Assembly (NCBI GenBank): GCA_014190155.1 | Contig: BJFY01000002.1 | Coordinates: 89,369-153,368 of the forward strand | Origin: Actinomycetes bacterium | GTDB lineage: Bacteria; Actinomycetota; Actinomycetes; Nanopelagicales; Nanopelagicaceae | Direction of reading: 5' to 3' | DNA: 64,000 nucleotides | Shown: positions 8,863 to 17,404 of the stretch, one piece after another | Numbering within the stretch: the first letter of the stretch is position 1 | Layout: each line of letters begins with the position of its first letter | The notes under the pieces: generated by a model | What the model saw: the letters and a program-made list of their open reading frames with translations, nothing else | Database searches by the model: none | What the model was told of the DNA's origin: nothing | Made by a program: the position numbers and the translations under genes

Positions 8863-9771
8863 TTGCGAATTGCTATTGCGTCCTCATCGCGAGTTGCGTT
8901 ACCTACAATTGAAACGATCGAAAATAGTGAGCACGAATTAATTGGCTTAATCACCGCGCCTGATGCACCTGCTGGTCGAGGCCGAGTGTCAACTGCAAAT
9001 GAGTTTGCCAATTGGGCGAGCGATACTGGCCGCGATATATCTAAGCCAATTGATTTTGTGGAGATGATGGCTCTGATTACAGAGATGGCCCCCGATTTAA
9101 TTATTACAATTGCTTACGGGAAATTGATCCCAGAACAACTCTTATCGCAAGTTAAATATGGTTGGTTAAATTTACATTTTTCACTTTTGCCAAAATGGCG
9201 CGGCGCCGCACCAGTGCAATGGGCCATTAAATCTGGTGAAAGTACGACTGGAGTAACGGTTTTCCAATTAGATAAAGGAATGGATACCGGCCCGATCTAT
9301 GTAATCAAAGAGTTAAAAATTTCAGACACTTCCACCACTGACTCATTGCTGGAGGAGCTATCGGTATTGGGAAGCGGCGCAGTTTTAACGGCGATTGATT
9401 TAATTCTGGCTGATACCGTGCCGGTTAAGCAGCAAACGGCGGGTTCGATAGCGCCCAAAATTTCCAAAGCGGATGCGGCGATTAATTGGTTTTTAACAAA
9501 GAGAGAAGTTGATTGCCATATTCGAGCGATGACTAGCAACCCTGGTGCTTGGACCAAAGTTGGCGGGGTTCGTTTAGTGATTAATAGCGCTCGGAGTATC
9601 AACGGGGATTGTAGATCGGGCGAGCTTTGCAAAATAGATGAAGCGATAGTAATTGGCACTTCGGATGGTGCAATCGCATTAGAAGAAGTTACTCCCGAAG
9701 GCAAGCGTTTAATGAGCGGCGCGGATTGGTTTCGCGGGGCTCGGATAGAAGTCGGAACTTTCTGTGAATAA
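8863..9771 (+). CDS. fmt: Methionyl-tRNA formyltransferase
   Basis: Transfers a formyl group from 10-formyl-THF to initiator Met-tRNA. The protein is 302 residues, starting at TTG 8863. The catalytic domain has DAPAGRGR near 31, the signature HFSLLPKWRGAAPVQWAI near 106-123 with the catalytic His, and FQLDKGMDTGPI near 140. The C-terminal tRNA-binding domain runs from about residue 205. The TTG start and lack of a strong Shine-Dalgarno suggest coupling to def. The end overlaps rsmB by 8 nt. Confidence 0.95.
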   Translation: MRIAIASSSRVALPTIETIENSEHELIGLITAPDAPAGRGRVSTANEFANWASDTGRDISKPIDFVEMMALITEMAPDLIITIAYGKLIPEQLLSQVKYGWLNLHFSLLPKWRGAAPVQWAIKSGESTTGVTVFQLDKGMDTGPIYVIKELKISDTSTTDSLLEELSVLGSGAVLTAIDLILADTVPVKQQTAGSIAPKISKADAAINWFLTKREVDCHIRAMTSNPGAWTKVGGVRLVINSARSINGDCRSGELCKIDEAIVIGTSDGAIALEEVTPEGKRLMSGADWFRGARIEVGTFCE

Positions 9772-11167
9772 AGCGCCAGGTCGTAATTTCACAAAACCAA
9801 ACCCAGATTTGCCGCGTTTAATGGCCTATGAAACGCTTTACGAAGTTACTTTTGAAGGTGGATATAGCAATTTATTACTGCCAAAGCGGCTAGAAAAAAG
9901 CGAATTAGATCTCCGAGATCGATCGTTTGTAACTGAACTGGTTTACGGCACCTTACGTATGCAGGGTAAGCATGATTTTAGAATAGCTAAAAGTTCAGCA
10001 AGAACTTTGGCGCAGATTGATCCGAAAGTGTTGCTCTGCTTAAGGCTTGGGGTCCACCAAATTTATGAAATGCGAATTCCAGATCATGCAGCGGTTTCCG
10101 CAACGGTAGAACTTGCCCGCAAAGTTGCGGGGGAGTCGAGCGGATCCTTTGTAAATGCTGTGTTGCGTAATATGACCAATTTGATTCCGCAGAATTCGGT
10201 CTCGTTAGAATTAGCGAGTCAAGTCGATAAGAATACTTATTTAGCGAACGAATTCTCACACCCAGATTGGATTATCTCAGCTTACTTAGATCATCTAAAA
10301 GATTATGAAAAAGTTGCAGAACTATTAGCTGCAAATAATATTCCCGCCCAACCCACTTTAGTTGCTTGGCCGAATTTCTCATCTGTCTCTGAATTAGTTG
10401 CGGGTGGCGCGGTTGCGGTTCCGGAGACCAAGTACGCCGCGAATTTCGCCGGAAATCCCGGTTCGCTATCGGAAATAAAATCACGAAAAGCAGGCGTTCA
10501 AGATTATGGATCGCAGTTAGTAACTGAAATATTTTATGCCACATCGGCCGGGATCACGAAGAAATTACGATGGCTTGACATGTGTGCCGGACCGGGTGGG
10601 AAGAGCGCGCTATTAACTGCGCTAATTTCTGATCGCGATGATTATTTTCTTGCAAACGAACTATCCGAAGTCCGAGCAAAACTAGTCCGCCAAGTCATCA
10701 AAACTGGCGAAGTTGTTTCATTTGATGGTCGAGAGTTAGCCAGCAATGGTTTTGCTAGACCGGAAAACGCGTTTGATCGGGTTTTGATAGATGCGCCTTG
10801 TACAGGCCTAGGTGCGTTGCGGCGGCGCCCAGAAACGCGGTGGCGCCGCTCTGTTAACGATTTGAAATCTTTGATGCAATTACAAAAAGAATTACTGCAT
10901 AGCGCCAGCGAGATACTAGTTGATGACGGCTTGATTGCATATGTAACGTGCTCGCCGCATTTAAATGAAACTAGATTTCAAGTCAAAGAATTTTTGCGCA
11001 CTCATCGTGAATTTGAATTGGCCGCTATCCCAACCGGCGTTGCGAATGGGAAGTATGCATCTGCCATCCAAGATGATGGCATGTTCCAACTATGGACCCA
11101 CACCCACGGAACTGATGCTATCTTTCTTGCGTTGTTACAGCGGAAGGAAAGTAAGGTGCAAGGTTAA
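9764..11167 (+). CDS. rsmB: 16S rRNA (cytosine-967-C5)-methyltransferase RsmB
   Basis: SAM-dependent m5C methyltransferase of 467 residues beginning at GTG 9764. Residues 15-150 form a NusB-like RNA-binding domain (DRSFVTELVYGTLR). The catalytic domain has motif I DMCAGPGGKSALL near 272, motif IV DAPCTGLGALRRRPE near 343 and the second catalytic Cys in VTCSPHLNET near 394. The overlap with fmt and the one-base overlap with rpe (TAATG) place it in the translation-initiation operon. Confidence 0.94.
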   Translation: MNKAPGRNFTKPNPDLPRLMAYETLYEVTFEGGYSNLLLPKRLEKSELDLRDRSFVTELVYGTLRMQGKHDFRIAKSSARTLAQIDPKVLLCLRLGVHQIYEMRIPDHAAVSATVELARKVAGESSGSFVNAVLRNMTNLIPQNSVSLELASQVDKNTYLANEFSHPDWIISAYLDHLKDYEKVAELLAANNIPAQPTLVAWPNFSSVSELVAGGAVAVPETKYAANFAGNPGSLSEIKSRKAGVQDYGSQLVTEIFYATSAGITKKLRWLDMCAGPGGKSALLTALISDRDDYFLANELSEVRAKLVRQVIKTGEVVSFDGRELASNGFARPENAFDRVLIDAPCTGLGALRRRPETRWRRSVNDLKSLMQLQKELLHSASEILVDDGLIAYVTCSPHLNETRFQVKEFLRTHREFELAAIPTGVANGKYASAIQDDGMFQLWTHTHGTDAIFLALLQRKESKVQG

Positions 11168-11835
11168 TGATTCGCATCTGTCCAAGTATCCTTAATGCAA
11201 ATTTTGACGATCTGCCAAATGAGATCGCGCGAGTAGAAGCAACAGCTGATCTTATACATTTAGATGTAATGGATAACATTTTTGTACCCAATTTAACTTT
11301 CGATTTCGATGCGTCTAATGAAATTATTGAGAGCAGCAAATTGCCGATAGATGTGCATTTAATGGTAGAAAAAGCCGATATTGCAGGTCCAAGATATGCA
11401 GCTACTAAAGCAGTCAGCGTAACAATTCATTACGAAGCGACCGAAAATGTTGCAAAAACTTTAGCCGCGATAAGAAATAATGGCACCAGAGCCGGTTTAG
11501 CGATCAAACCAGGAACTTCTATTGAAGTAATAAAACCTTACCTAAATCTGATCGATATGATTTTAGTTATGACAGTCGAGCCTGGTTTTGGCGGTCAAAG
11601 TTTCATGCATGAAATGATGCCTAAGGTAGAGCTTGCTAGAAATTGGTTACGCAGCAATAGTTTTACCGATCTCTGGCTACAAGTTGATGGCGGAATCTCA
11701 GTAGAAACAATCGCATTAGCAAGCACGGCAGGCGCAGATACTTTTGTTGCTGGCAGTGCGGTTTACAGATCTAATGAGCCTGCGCAAATGGTTACCAAGT
11801 TGCGGCAACTAGCTCAGGATGCTTTTTTACCTTAG
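11167..11835 (+). CDS. rpe: Ribulose-phosphate 3-epimerase
   Basis: Interconverts ribulose-5-phosphate and xylulose-5-phosphate in the pentose phosphate pathway. The 222-residue TIM barrel shows CPSILNANF, the metal-binding IHLDVMD-type segment written here as LDVMDNIFVPNLTF, DVHLMVE, the loop TVEPGFGGQSFM near 138, and VDGGIS near 176 carrying the second catalytic Asp. The ATG at 11167 shares a base with the rsmB stop. It closes the long plus-strand operon. Confidence 0.95.
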   Translation: MIRICPSILNANFDDLPNEIARVEATADLIHLDVMDNIFVPNLTFDFDASNEIIESSKLPIDVHLMVEKADIAGPRYAATKAVSVTIHYEATENVAKTLAAIRNNGTRAGLAIKPGTSIEVIKPYLNLIDMILVMTVEPGFGGQSFMHEMMPKVELARNWLRSNSFTDLWLQVDGGISVETIALASTAGADTFVAGSAVYRSNEPAQMVTKLRQLAQDAFLP

Positions 11836-11953
11836 AAGATCAGCCCTTGATACATCCCGGCTGCGAGTTTATCTGCCACTTGTGCATTGGGGTTTGAGAT
11901 CTTGGCTCAAAATATCCCAGCGAGAGCAGGCAACGCTCTAGTAAAATAGGGGA
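11836..11953 (+). other. Intergenic leader of hisE with two small hairpins
   Basis: These 118 nt between rpe and hisE carry no gene. TTTGAG at 11893-11898 pairs with CTCAAA at 11906-11911, and AGAGC at 11923-11927 pairs with GCTCT at 11935-11939. Neither is followed by a T-run, so they are weak terminator candidates. AGGGG at 11947-11951 is the likely ribosome site for hisE, only 2 nt from the ATG. I see no clear -35/-10 pair. Confidence 0.35.
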
Positions 11954-12217
11954 ATGAAAAGCTTCGAAAATCTCTGGGCGGAATTAAATCAAATTGCGAG
12001 AAACCGGCCTGAAGGTTCAAAAACCGTTGCCGAATTAGATGCTGGGGTACATGCAATTGGTAAGAAAATAATTGAAGAGGCAGGCGAGATTTGGCTTGCT
12101 GCTGAGCACGAAAGTAATAAAGAGCTTGCCCTAGAGATAAGCCAACTTTTATATCATGTACAGGTTCTAATGATTTCACGTGGTTTAACATTGGAAGATA
12201 TCTATGAAGCGCTTTGA
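11954..12217 (+). CDS. hisE: Phosphoribosyl-ATP pyrophosphatase
   Basis: Hydrolyses PR-ATP to PR-AMP, the second step of histidine synthesis. The 87-residue all-helical protein has NRPEGSKTV, the metal-binding [12 protein letters not shown] near 37-48 and [12 protein letters not shown] near 63. It is stand-alone rather than fused to HisI. It lies 24 nt before hisG, the pairing usual in actinobacteria, where the rest of the his operon is elsewhere. Confidence 0.95.
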   Translation: MKSFENLWAELNQIARNRPEGSKTVAELDAGVHAIGKKIIEEAGEIWLAAEHESNKELALEISQLLYHVQVLMISRGLTLEDIYEAL

Positions 12218-12241
12218 GACCATAAGTAAAGGGGTAAGTAA

Positions 12242-13087
12242 ATGACGCTCAAGGTTGCGCTGCCGAACAAAGGTTCATTATCTGAAGCTGCTACAGCTAT
12301 TTTACGTGAAGCTGGTTATCGCCAACGCAATGATCTGCGAGATCTGATTTTTATCGATCCGGAAAACGATTTGGAATTTTATTATTTACGCCCAAGAGAT
12401 ATCGCAATTTATGTCGGTTCTGGCGAATTGCAAATTGGTATCACGGGTCGCGATTTGCTCATTGATTGCGCGGCCGAGGCCAGCGAGGTCCTTGGTTTGG
12501 ATTTTGGAAAAAGTACTTTCCGTTTTGCGGCCGCAACCCAAATCTCCGATGAATCCGAACTTGCAGGTAAGCGCATTGCGACTGCTTATCCAGGAATCGT
12601 TGCTTCTTATCTCAACGAAAAGCGAATAACCGCAACCATTGTTAGATTGGATGGCGCAGTAGAAAGTTCTATTCGACTCGGCGTAGCTGATGTAATTGCG
12701 GATGTAGTTTCTACTGGCGGGACTTTGAAACAAGCGGGACTCAAAGTATTCGGTACCCCAGTACTGCAAAGCGAAGCAATTCTGATTGAGAGGAAAGGCG
12801 CAGTTCGAGATGCACAAGTTGATACTTTGATTCGACGTTTAACTGGAGTAGTAATAGCCCGGCAATATGTTTTAGTCGATTACGATATCGAGAGCGTAAA
12901 CTTAGAAGCTGCCTGTGAGATTACCCCAGGAATCGAATCGCCAACAATCTCACCATTGCAAAAAAGCGGCTGGTCTGCGGTTCGAGCTATGGTTTTGCGG
13001 AAAAATATTCATTCCGTAATGGATGATCTTTATCAAGTTGGTGCTAGAGGGATATTAGTAACAGATATTCACGCGAGTCGTCTTTAA
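12242..13087 (+). CDS. hisG: ATP phosphoribosyltransferase, long form
   Basis: First and feedback-controlled step of histidine synthesis (ATP plus PRPP to PR-ATP). At 281 residues it is the long form with a C-terminal regulatory domain, so it should not need HisZ. Visible landmarks are LPNKGSLSE at the N-terminus, RPRDIAIYVGSGELQIGITG near 45-64, the PRPP-site stretch ADVVSTGGTLKQAG near 154-167, and the regulatory domain SPLQKSGWSAVRAMV from about 238. A good ribosome site (AAAGGGG) lies 8 nt before the ATG. Confidence 0.95.
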   Translation: MTLKVALPNKGSLSEAATAILREAGYRQRNDLRDLIFIDPENDLEFYYLRPRDIAIYVGSGELQIGITGRDLLIDCAAEASEVLGLDFGKSTFRFAAATQISDESELAGKRIATAYPGIVASYLNEKRITATIVRLDGAVESSIRLGVADVIADVVSTGGTLKQAGLKVFGTPVLQSEAILIERKGAVRDAQVDTLIRRLTGVVIARQYVLVDYDIESVNLEAACEITPGIESPTISPLQKSGWSAVRAMVLRKNIHSVMDDLYQVGARGILVTDIHASRL

Positions 13088-13091
13088 TAAA

Positions 13092-14294
13092 CTAGTTGCT
13101 AGTTACATCCAGATTGCTCAAACCTAACAAATAAATAACGGCATCCAATCTTGCTATATCTAAAACGATATCGGCAATTTCTTTCAATTTAGGCTTCGCG
13201 TTAAAGGCTATCCCGATTCCTGCAGATTTCAACATTGCTATGTCGTTAGCGCCATCTCCGATGGCAACAGTGTCGGTCATCAAGATCTTAAATTCGTGTG
13301 CGAATTTTACAAGGGTCTCCGATTTACTTTTACTATCCACAACTGCTCCAATTATGGCGCCAGTTAATTTTCCATCAGTGATTTCCAATTTATTCGCACG
13401 ATAGTTTGCAATGCCTAATTCAGCCATTAACGGCTCGATTACATCTACGAAACCACCAGATACTGCCGCGACGATATGGCCTTGCGCGTGCAAAAATTTG
13501 ATTAAATTTCTAGCACCTTCAGATAGATGAATTTCGGAACGAACGGTGATTAAATCATCAGCACTTAATCCAGCTAGCAATGAAACTCGTTTGGTTAAGG
13601 AGCTTGAAAAATCAAGCTCACCACGCATCGCTGCCGTTGTAATAGCAGAAACTTCTGCGGCTACATTAGCCCGTGCTGCTAATAGATCGATTACTTCTTC
13701 TTGAATTAGTGTCGAATCGACATCAAAAATAACCAATTTGCGTGAACCGGAAGCAGGCCCACTTTCAATTAGTGAGATGGCTGCGTCATTAGCCTTACCA
13801 ATCATCGAGAGAGCCTTGCGCAAATTGTCTATTTCGAAGCTAGTAAACGAGATTGAGAACTCAAGGGCTAATACGGGGGTGGCGGCAATTCGCACCATTC
13901 GGTCGATATTTGCACCGAGTAAAGATATTGCAGCTGCTATCTCATAGAGTGTGGCTGCCTTGAAATTTTCGCCAACGATGATTACTTTTGCGGTTGAAAG
14001 TTTAGGTGCATTATCGAATTTCTCTGTAAATTGCGCCGCAAAATCTAAATCTAAACCGGCCGCTGCTGCATTCAATTCTGTTTCGATTACATCAGCGTGT
14101 GCGGGATCTAATTCGATAAGTACGGCAAATATAGTTCGATCACCAATCAATATCTGCTCTAAATCGATAATTTTTACTGAGAAAGGCGACAAAGCCGAGA
14201 AAATCCCAGCGGCAATTCCACTCCGGTCAACACCACTAAAAAGTAATAAACCCGTAAATGAAGCCATCGGGCGTTTCTGTGTTTGTCCGCTCAC
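13092..14294 (-). CDS. serB: Phosphoserine phosphatase with N-terminal ACT-like domains
   Basis: Final step of serine synthesis. The 400-residue protein has an N-terminal regulatory region (about 1-175, two ACT-like repeats) and a HAD catalytic domain: DVDSTLIQEE near 190 with the nucleophile Asp, SGGFVDVIEP near 283 and GDGANDIAML near 345. It resembles the long SerB2 type of mycobacteria. The GTG at 14294 gives the longest frame; an ATG at 14267 is also plausible and neither has a clear ribosome site. It is divergent from the ABC ATPase gene and converges on hisG with a 4-nt gap. Confidence 0.92.
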   Translation of the reverse strand: MSGQTQKRPMASFTGLLLFSGVDRSGIAAGIFSALSPFSVKIIDLEQILIGDRTIFAVLIELDPAHADVIETELNAAAAGLDLDFAAQFTEKFDNAPKLSTAKVIIVGENFKAATLYEIAAAISLLGANIDRMVRIAATPVLALEFSISFTSFEIDNLRKALSMIGKANDAAISLIESGPASGSRKLVIFDVDSTLIQEEVIDLLAARANVAAEVSAITTAAMRGELDFSSSLTKRVSLLAGLSADDLITVRSEIHLSEGARNLIKFLHAQGHIVAAVSGGFVDVIEPLMAELGIANYRANKLEITDGKLTGAIIGAVVDSKSKSETLVKFAHEFKILMTDTVAIGDGANDIAMLKSAGIGIAFNAKPKLKEIADIVLDIARLDAVIYLLGLSNLDVTSN

Positions 14295-14324
14295 TCACCG
14301 AGTTTATCGGTATCTTTCTCACCT

Positions 14325-15107
14325 ATGAGCGCTGTTTTATCGTTGCAAAATGTTTCGGTTCGTAAAGGTAACCGAATCGTTTTAGGACCAATCACATGGG
14401 AAGTGTCGGCCGGTCAGCGCTGGGTAATTCTTGGGCCAAATGGAGCGGGAAAAACTACGCTATTACAGATGTGCGCAACTTTAGCTCATCCAACTTCTGG
14501 GACGGTCAGCATTTTGGGCGAACAGCTTGGCAAAGTAGATGTATTCGAATTGCGTAATCGAGTGGGTTTCACATCTAGTGCGATGATGGATTTGTTGCCG
14601 CCAGAGGAGAAAGTAATTGACACCGTATTAACCGCTGCTTACGCGATGTTGGAACGATGGCAGGAAGTTTACGATTTATGGGATGAATCACGAGCTAAGG
14701 CCTTATTAACCACCTTTGGTGTCCGGGAATTAGGTGATCGGCTATTTGGAACGTTAAGTGAAGGTGAAAAAAAACGGGTACAAATCGCCCGCTCGATCAT
14801 GTCCGATCCAGAAATATTACTTCTAGATGAGCCAGCCGCGGGATTAGATTTAGGTGGGCGCGAAGATATTTTACGAAGAATTTCACAATTTGCGGCAGAA
14901 CCAACCGCGCCTGCCACTGTAATTGTTACCCATCACATCGAAGAGATACCAGCAGGCACAACGCATGTTTTGTTGTTGCAAAACGGGCAAGCAATGCGCC
15001 AAGGAGCAATCGGAGATAATTTAACGTCGCAAACGCTAACCGAGCTCTATGGAATTCCAATCTCCTTAGAAATGACTCGGGGTCGCTATTTTGCCCAAGC
15101 ACTTTAA
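14325..15107 (+). CDS. Orphan ABC transporter ATP-binding protein
   Basis: A complete 260-residue ABC ATPase: Walker A GPNGAGKTT near 37, signature LSEGEKKRVQIA near 144, Walker B ILLLDEPAAGLD near 163 and the H-loop VTHH near 201. No permease or binding protein is adjacent, so the substrate is unknown. Overall it resembles the ModF/iron-complex-type ATPases (COG1119). The same gene next to serB is familiar from mycobacteria (the Rv3041c/Rv3042c pair), so the arrangement is old. The ATG at 14325 is chosen because an upstream start at 14283 overlaps the serB start. A hairpin follows 3 nt after the stop. Confidence 0.85.
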   Translation: MSAVLSLQNVSVRKGNRIVLGPITWEVSAGQRWVILGPNGAGKTTLLQMCATLAHPTSGTVSILGEQLGKVDVFELRNRVGFTSSAMMDLLPPEEKVIDTVLTAAYAMLERWQEVYDLWDESRAKALLTTFGVRELGDRLFGTLSEGEKKRVQIARSIMSDPEILLLDEPAAGLDLGGREDILRRISQFAAEPTAPATVIVTHHIEEIPAGTTHVLLLQNGQAMRQGAIGDNLTSQTLTELYGIPISLEMTRGRYFAQAL

Positions 15108-15109
15108 AA

Positions 15110-15139
15110 AAATAGGGCCCGATTTCTCAGGCCCTATTT
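15110..15139. terminator. Bidirectional intrinsic terminator
   Basis: AAATAGGGCC at 15110-15119 pairs perfectly with GGCCCTATTT at 15130-15139 around a 10-nt loop. The A-run before the stem gives a U-tract for minus-strand transcripts from the purine permease; TTT inside the right arm serves plus-strand transcripts from the ABC gene. It sits exactly between two convergent genes. Confidence 0.85.
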
Positions 15140-15160
15140 CTACCAATAGTTTATCCGTTA

Positions 15161-16597
15161 CTAGCCAATCCAAGAATTGATTGGAGATGCTAGGAAATAA
15201 ACCATAAATAGGCCGGAAACCAAGAACAAAAGCGGATGGATCTCATTCTTGCGCCCTTGGATAAATCGAATTACTACATATGTCACAAAACCTGCGCCGA
15301 TACCTACTGAAATATTGTAAGTGAACGGCATCAAGATGATTGTTAAGAACGCTGGAATCGCTATTCCTAAATCTTCCCAATCAATTTGCTTAATTCCAGT
15401 CATCATTAGGAAACCAACAATTATTAACGCTGGGGTAGCGGCTTCGTAAGGAATAATTGCAACTAAAGGTGCCAAGAAAGTGGTTAGCAAGAAGCAGATA
15501 CCGGTAACTATTGAAGCTAAGCCAGTACGAGCACCTTCACCAACGCCAGCAGCAGATTCAATGTATGACGTGTTAGAAGAAACACCAGCAGCGCCACCTG
15601 CAGCTGCGGCGAGCGAATCAACTAACAGAATCCGTTCCGCACCTGGGACGTTGCCATCGCGATCCACCAAACCAGCTTCTTGTCCAATCGCAGTCATAGT
15701 TCCCATGGTGTCAAAGAAGTCTGCAAGTAGGAGACTGAAAACGATAAGAAGTGCAGATACTGCGGAGATTCTGCTGAAAGAACCGAATAGATTGAAGTGT
15801 CCAAGTAACCCAAAATCAGGTGTTGCTGCCACAGAATCTGGCATCGCCGGAACGTTGAGGCCCCAACCTTTTGGATTTACTTTGCCAGTTGCGCCATCGA
15901 AATTAGGTCCGATTTTGAACGATGATTCAATTACAATCGCGACAATTGTGGAAACTACGATTCCTATAAGAAGCGCAGCCTTAACTTTTCGTACCATTAG
16001 ACCGATCATCAGAAGCAGGCCAAAACCAAAAACTATTATTGGCCAACCAACTAATGTGCCACCGTCACCTAAAGTGACTGGGACTGGCCCGGAACCGGTA
16101 CGACGGACAAAGCCTGCATCCACTAAACCAATTAACGCAATGAATAGTCCGATACCTACCGAGATAGCAACTTTAAGTTGGGTCGGTACCGCTTTAAATA
16201 CCGCGACACGAAATCCAGTAAGTACTAGAACGGTAATAATTAAACCTTCGAGAACAACTAAGCCCATAGCATCTGCCCACGTCATCTGTGATGCGATTCC
16301 TACGGCAACAAAAGTGTTTAAGCCAAGTCCAGTTGCAAGTGCGAGTGGGAAATTAGCCACCGCACCCATAAGAATTGACATTACGCCCGCGACAAGAGCG
16401 GTAGCAGCAGCAACTAGTGCGAGATTAGGCGCATCGCCACCACCAAGATACTTTCCGTCGCCATCTTTTGCCAACCCAATGATTAGCGGATTTAACGCCA
16501 CAATGTAAGCCATCGTGAAGAAAGTAACGACACCACCACGTACTTCTTGTCCTACGGTTGAGCCACGTTGCGAGATTTTAAAATAACTATCGAGCAT
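15161..16597 (-). CDS. Guanine/hypoxanthine permease, AzgA-like NCS2 family
   Basis: A 478-residue membrane protein with about 12-14 predicted hydrophobic segments. The N-terminal GVVTFFTMAYIVALNPLI and ATGLGLNTFVAV near 90 match the PbuG/GhxP-type (AzgA) branch of purine:proton symporters rather than the uracil or xanthine branches. DFFDTMGTMTAIGQEAGL near 290 is the family's substrate-binding stretch. It probably imports hypoxanthine, guanine or adenine for salvage, in keeping with apt and tdk nearby. The ATG is preceded by GGGGGTAGG, which can be locked in a hairpin (see the leader entry). Confidence 0.88.
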   Translation of the reverse strand: MLDSYFKISQRGSTVGQEVRGGVVTFFTMAYIVALNPLIIGLAKDGDGKYLGGGDAPNLALVAAATALVAGVMSILMGAVANFPLALATGLGLNTFVAVGIASQMTWADAMGLVVLEGLIITVLVLTGFRVAVFKAVPTQLKVAISVGIGLFIALIGLVDAGFVRRTGSGPVPVTLGDGGTLVGWPIIVFGFGLLLMIGLMVRKVKAALLIGIVVSTIVAIVIESSFKIGPNFDGATGKVNPKGWGLNVPAMPDSVAATPDFGLLGHFNLFGSFSRISAVSALLIVFSLLLADFFDTMGTMTAIGQEAGLVDRDGNVPGAERILLVDSLAAAAGGAAGVSSNTSYIESAAGVGEGARTGLASIVTGICFLLTTFLAPLVAIIPYEAATPALIIVGFLMMTGIKQIDWEDLGIAIPAFLTIILMPFTYNISVGIGAGFVTYVVIRFIQGRKNEIHPLLFLVSGLFMVYFLASPINSWIG

Positions 16598-16687
16598 GAC
16601 CTACCCCCATCTGTTTTGGTTTCGGGGGTGTTTGCGACCCCGTGCGGAGACGGTCCACAGACCGAGGGAAGGATTAAACCGTACGCC
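16598..16687 (-). promoter_or_regulatory. Structured leader of the purine permease; candidate riboswitch
   Basis: Read on the minus strand, these 90 nt form three elements. A stem pairs 16679-16685 with 16641-16647 (one A-C mismatch) and encloses a perfect 5-bp hairpin at 16651-16664 (CGGTC, loop TGTG, GACCG), leaving a pyrimidine-rich internal loop. GGGGT (16637-16641) can pair with ACCCC (16625-16629). Alternatively ACCCCC (16624-16629) can pair with GGGGGT (16603-16608), which overlaps the ribosome site just before the ATG at 16597. The two pairings exclude each other. I do not recognise a named riboswitch class; the regulatory role is inference. Confidence 0.5.
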
Positions 16688-17353
16688 CTACCGCGAAGTA
16701 AGTCGGGAAACGACACCGAAACAAATCGCAATTGATTGCCCAATCAAGAGCGCAAAGAGCGCAGTTCCGACACCTACAGTGCCGCCCAATAGCCAGCCTC
16801 CCGTTAAAACCAATACTTCCAAAGTTAACCGCACTCGGCCAATTCGAACCCCAGTTTTGTTATGCAACGCGGTCATTAACCCATCGCGTGGACCGGGCCC
16901 AAGGCCGCAGGTTATGTAAATTCCGCTACCGATACCAACTGCGCCAATTCCTAAAAGTGCGAAAACCAGACCAATGAAATAATTATTTTGATGAGGGATA
17001 AGTGCAATCCCAATCTGCAGAGCTGCAGCAATTACGAAAATGTTCATTAGCGTGCCAAATCCGGGTTTTTCTTTTAATGGGATCCAAAGTAAAAGCACAA
17101 TGCAACTGATTAAAGCTGTGACGCCACCGATTGGAAACGAAAAGTGTAATGAAACTCCTTCGGCCAGTACGGTCCAGGGCGAGTTACCGATTCCAGATTG
17201 CAGTAAAAATGCTTCACCTAATCCAAAAACGAATAAACCAAGCACTAAAACTAAAACGCGCAACGGCGAGATAGCCCACCGCGAAGGTGCGCTCCATGGT
17301 GTTTTTGGGATAGTGCGGTGTGGCCTAAGAAACTCACCAAAACTAATCGCCAT
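16688..17353 (-). CDS. YczE-like integral membrane protein
   Basis: A 221-residue protein with about five to six hydrophobic segments (roughly 30-50, 62-75, 82-97, 106-125, 135-160 and 185-210). The signature GLGPGPRDGLMTAL near 148-161 matches the YczE/YyaS family of uncharacterised membrane proteins. AAGG lies 8 nt before the ATG. It is co-directional with the purine permease 90 nt downstream and may be transcribed through into its leader. No function is established for the family. Confidence 0.7.
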   Translation of the reverse strand: MAISFGEFLRPHRTIPKTPWSAPSRWAISPLRVLVLVLGLFVFGLGEAFLLQSGIGNSPWTVLAEGVSLHFSFPIGGVTALISCIVLLLWIPLKEKPGFGTLMNIFVIAAALQIGIALIPHQNNYFIGLVFALLGIGAVGIGSGIYITCGLGPGPRDGLMTALHNKTGVRIGRVRLTLEVLVLTGGWLLGGTVGVGTALFALLIGQSIAICFGVVSRLTSR

Positions 17354-17404
17354 TATGGAACCTTACTATGAATTTTTCAGTAGGAAGTTAGGTAACCTGC
17401 CGCA

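Noticed and set aside
15480..16508. Plus-strand 342-codon open frame
   Set aside because: It lies wholly antisense to the purine permease, is rich in Pro, Thr and Ser as expected of a shadow frame, and has no ribosome site or recognisable domain.
16641..16680. Plus-strand small RNA or known riboswitch at the GAGGGAAGG segment
   Set aside because: It slightly resembles pieces of cobalamin or SRP RNA motifs, but the flanking conserved segments are missing; the minus-strand leader reading explains the pairing better.
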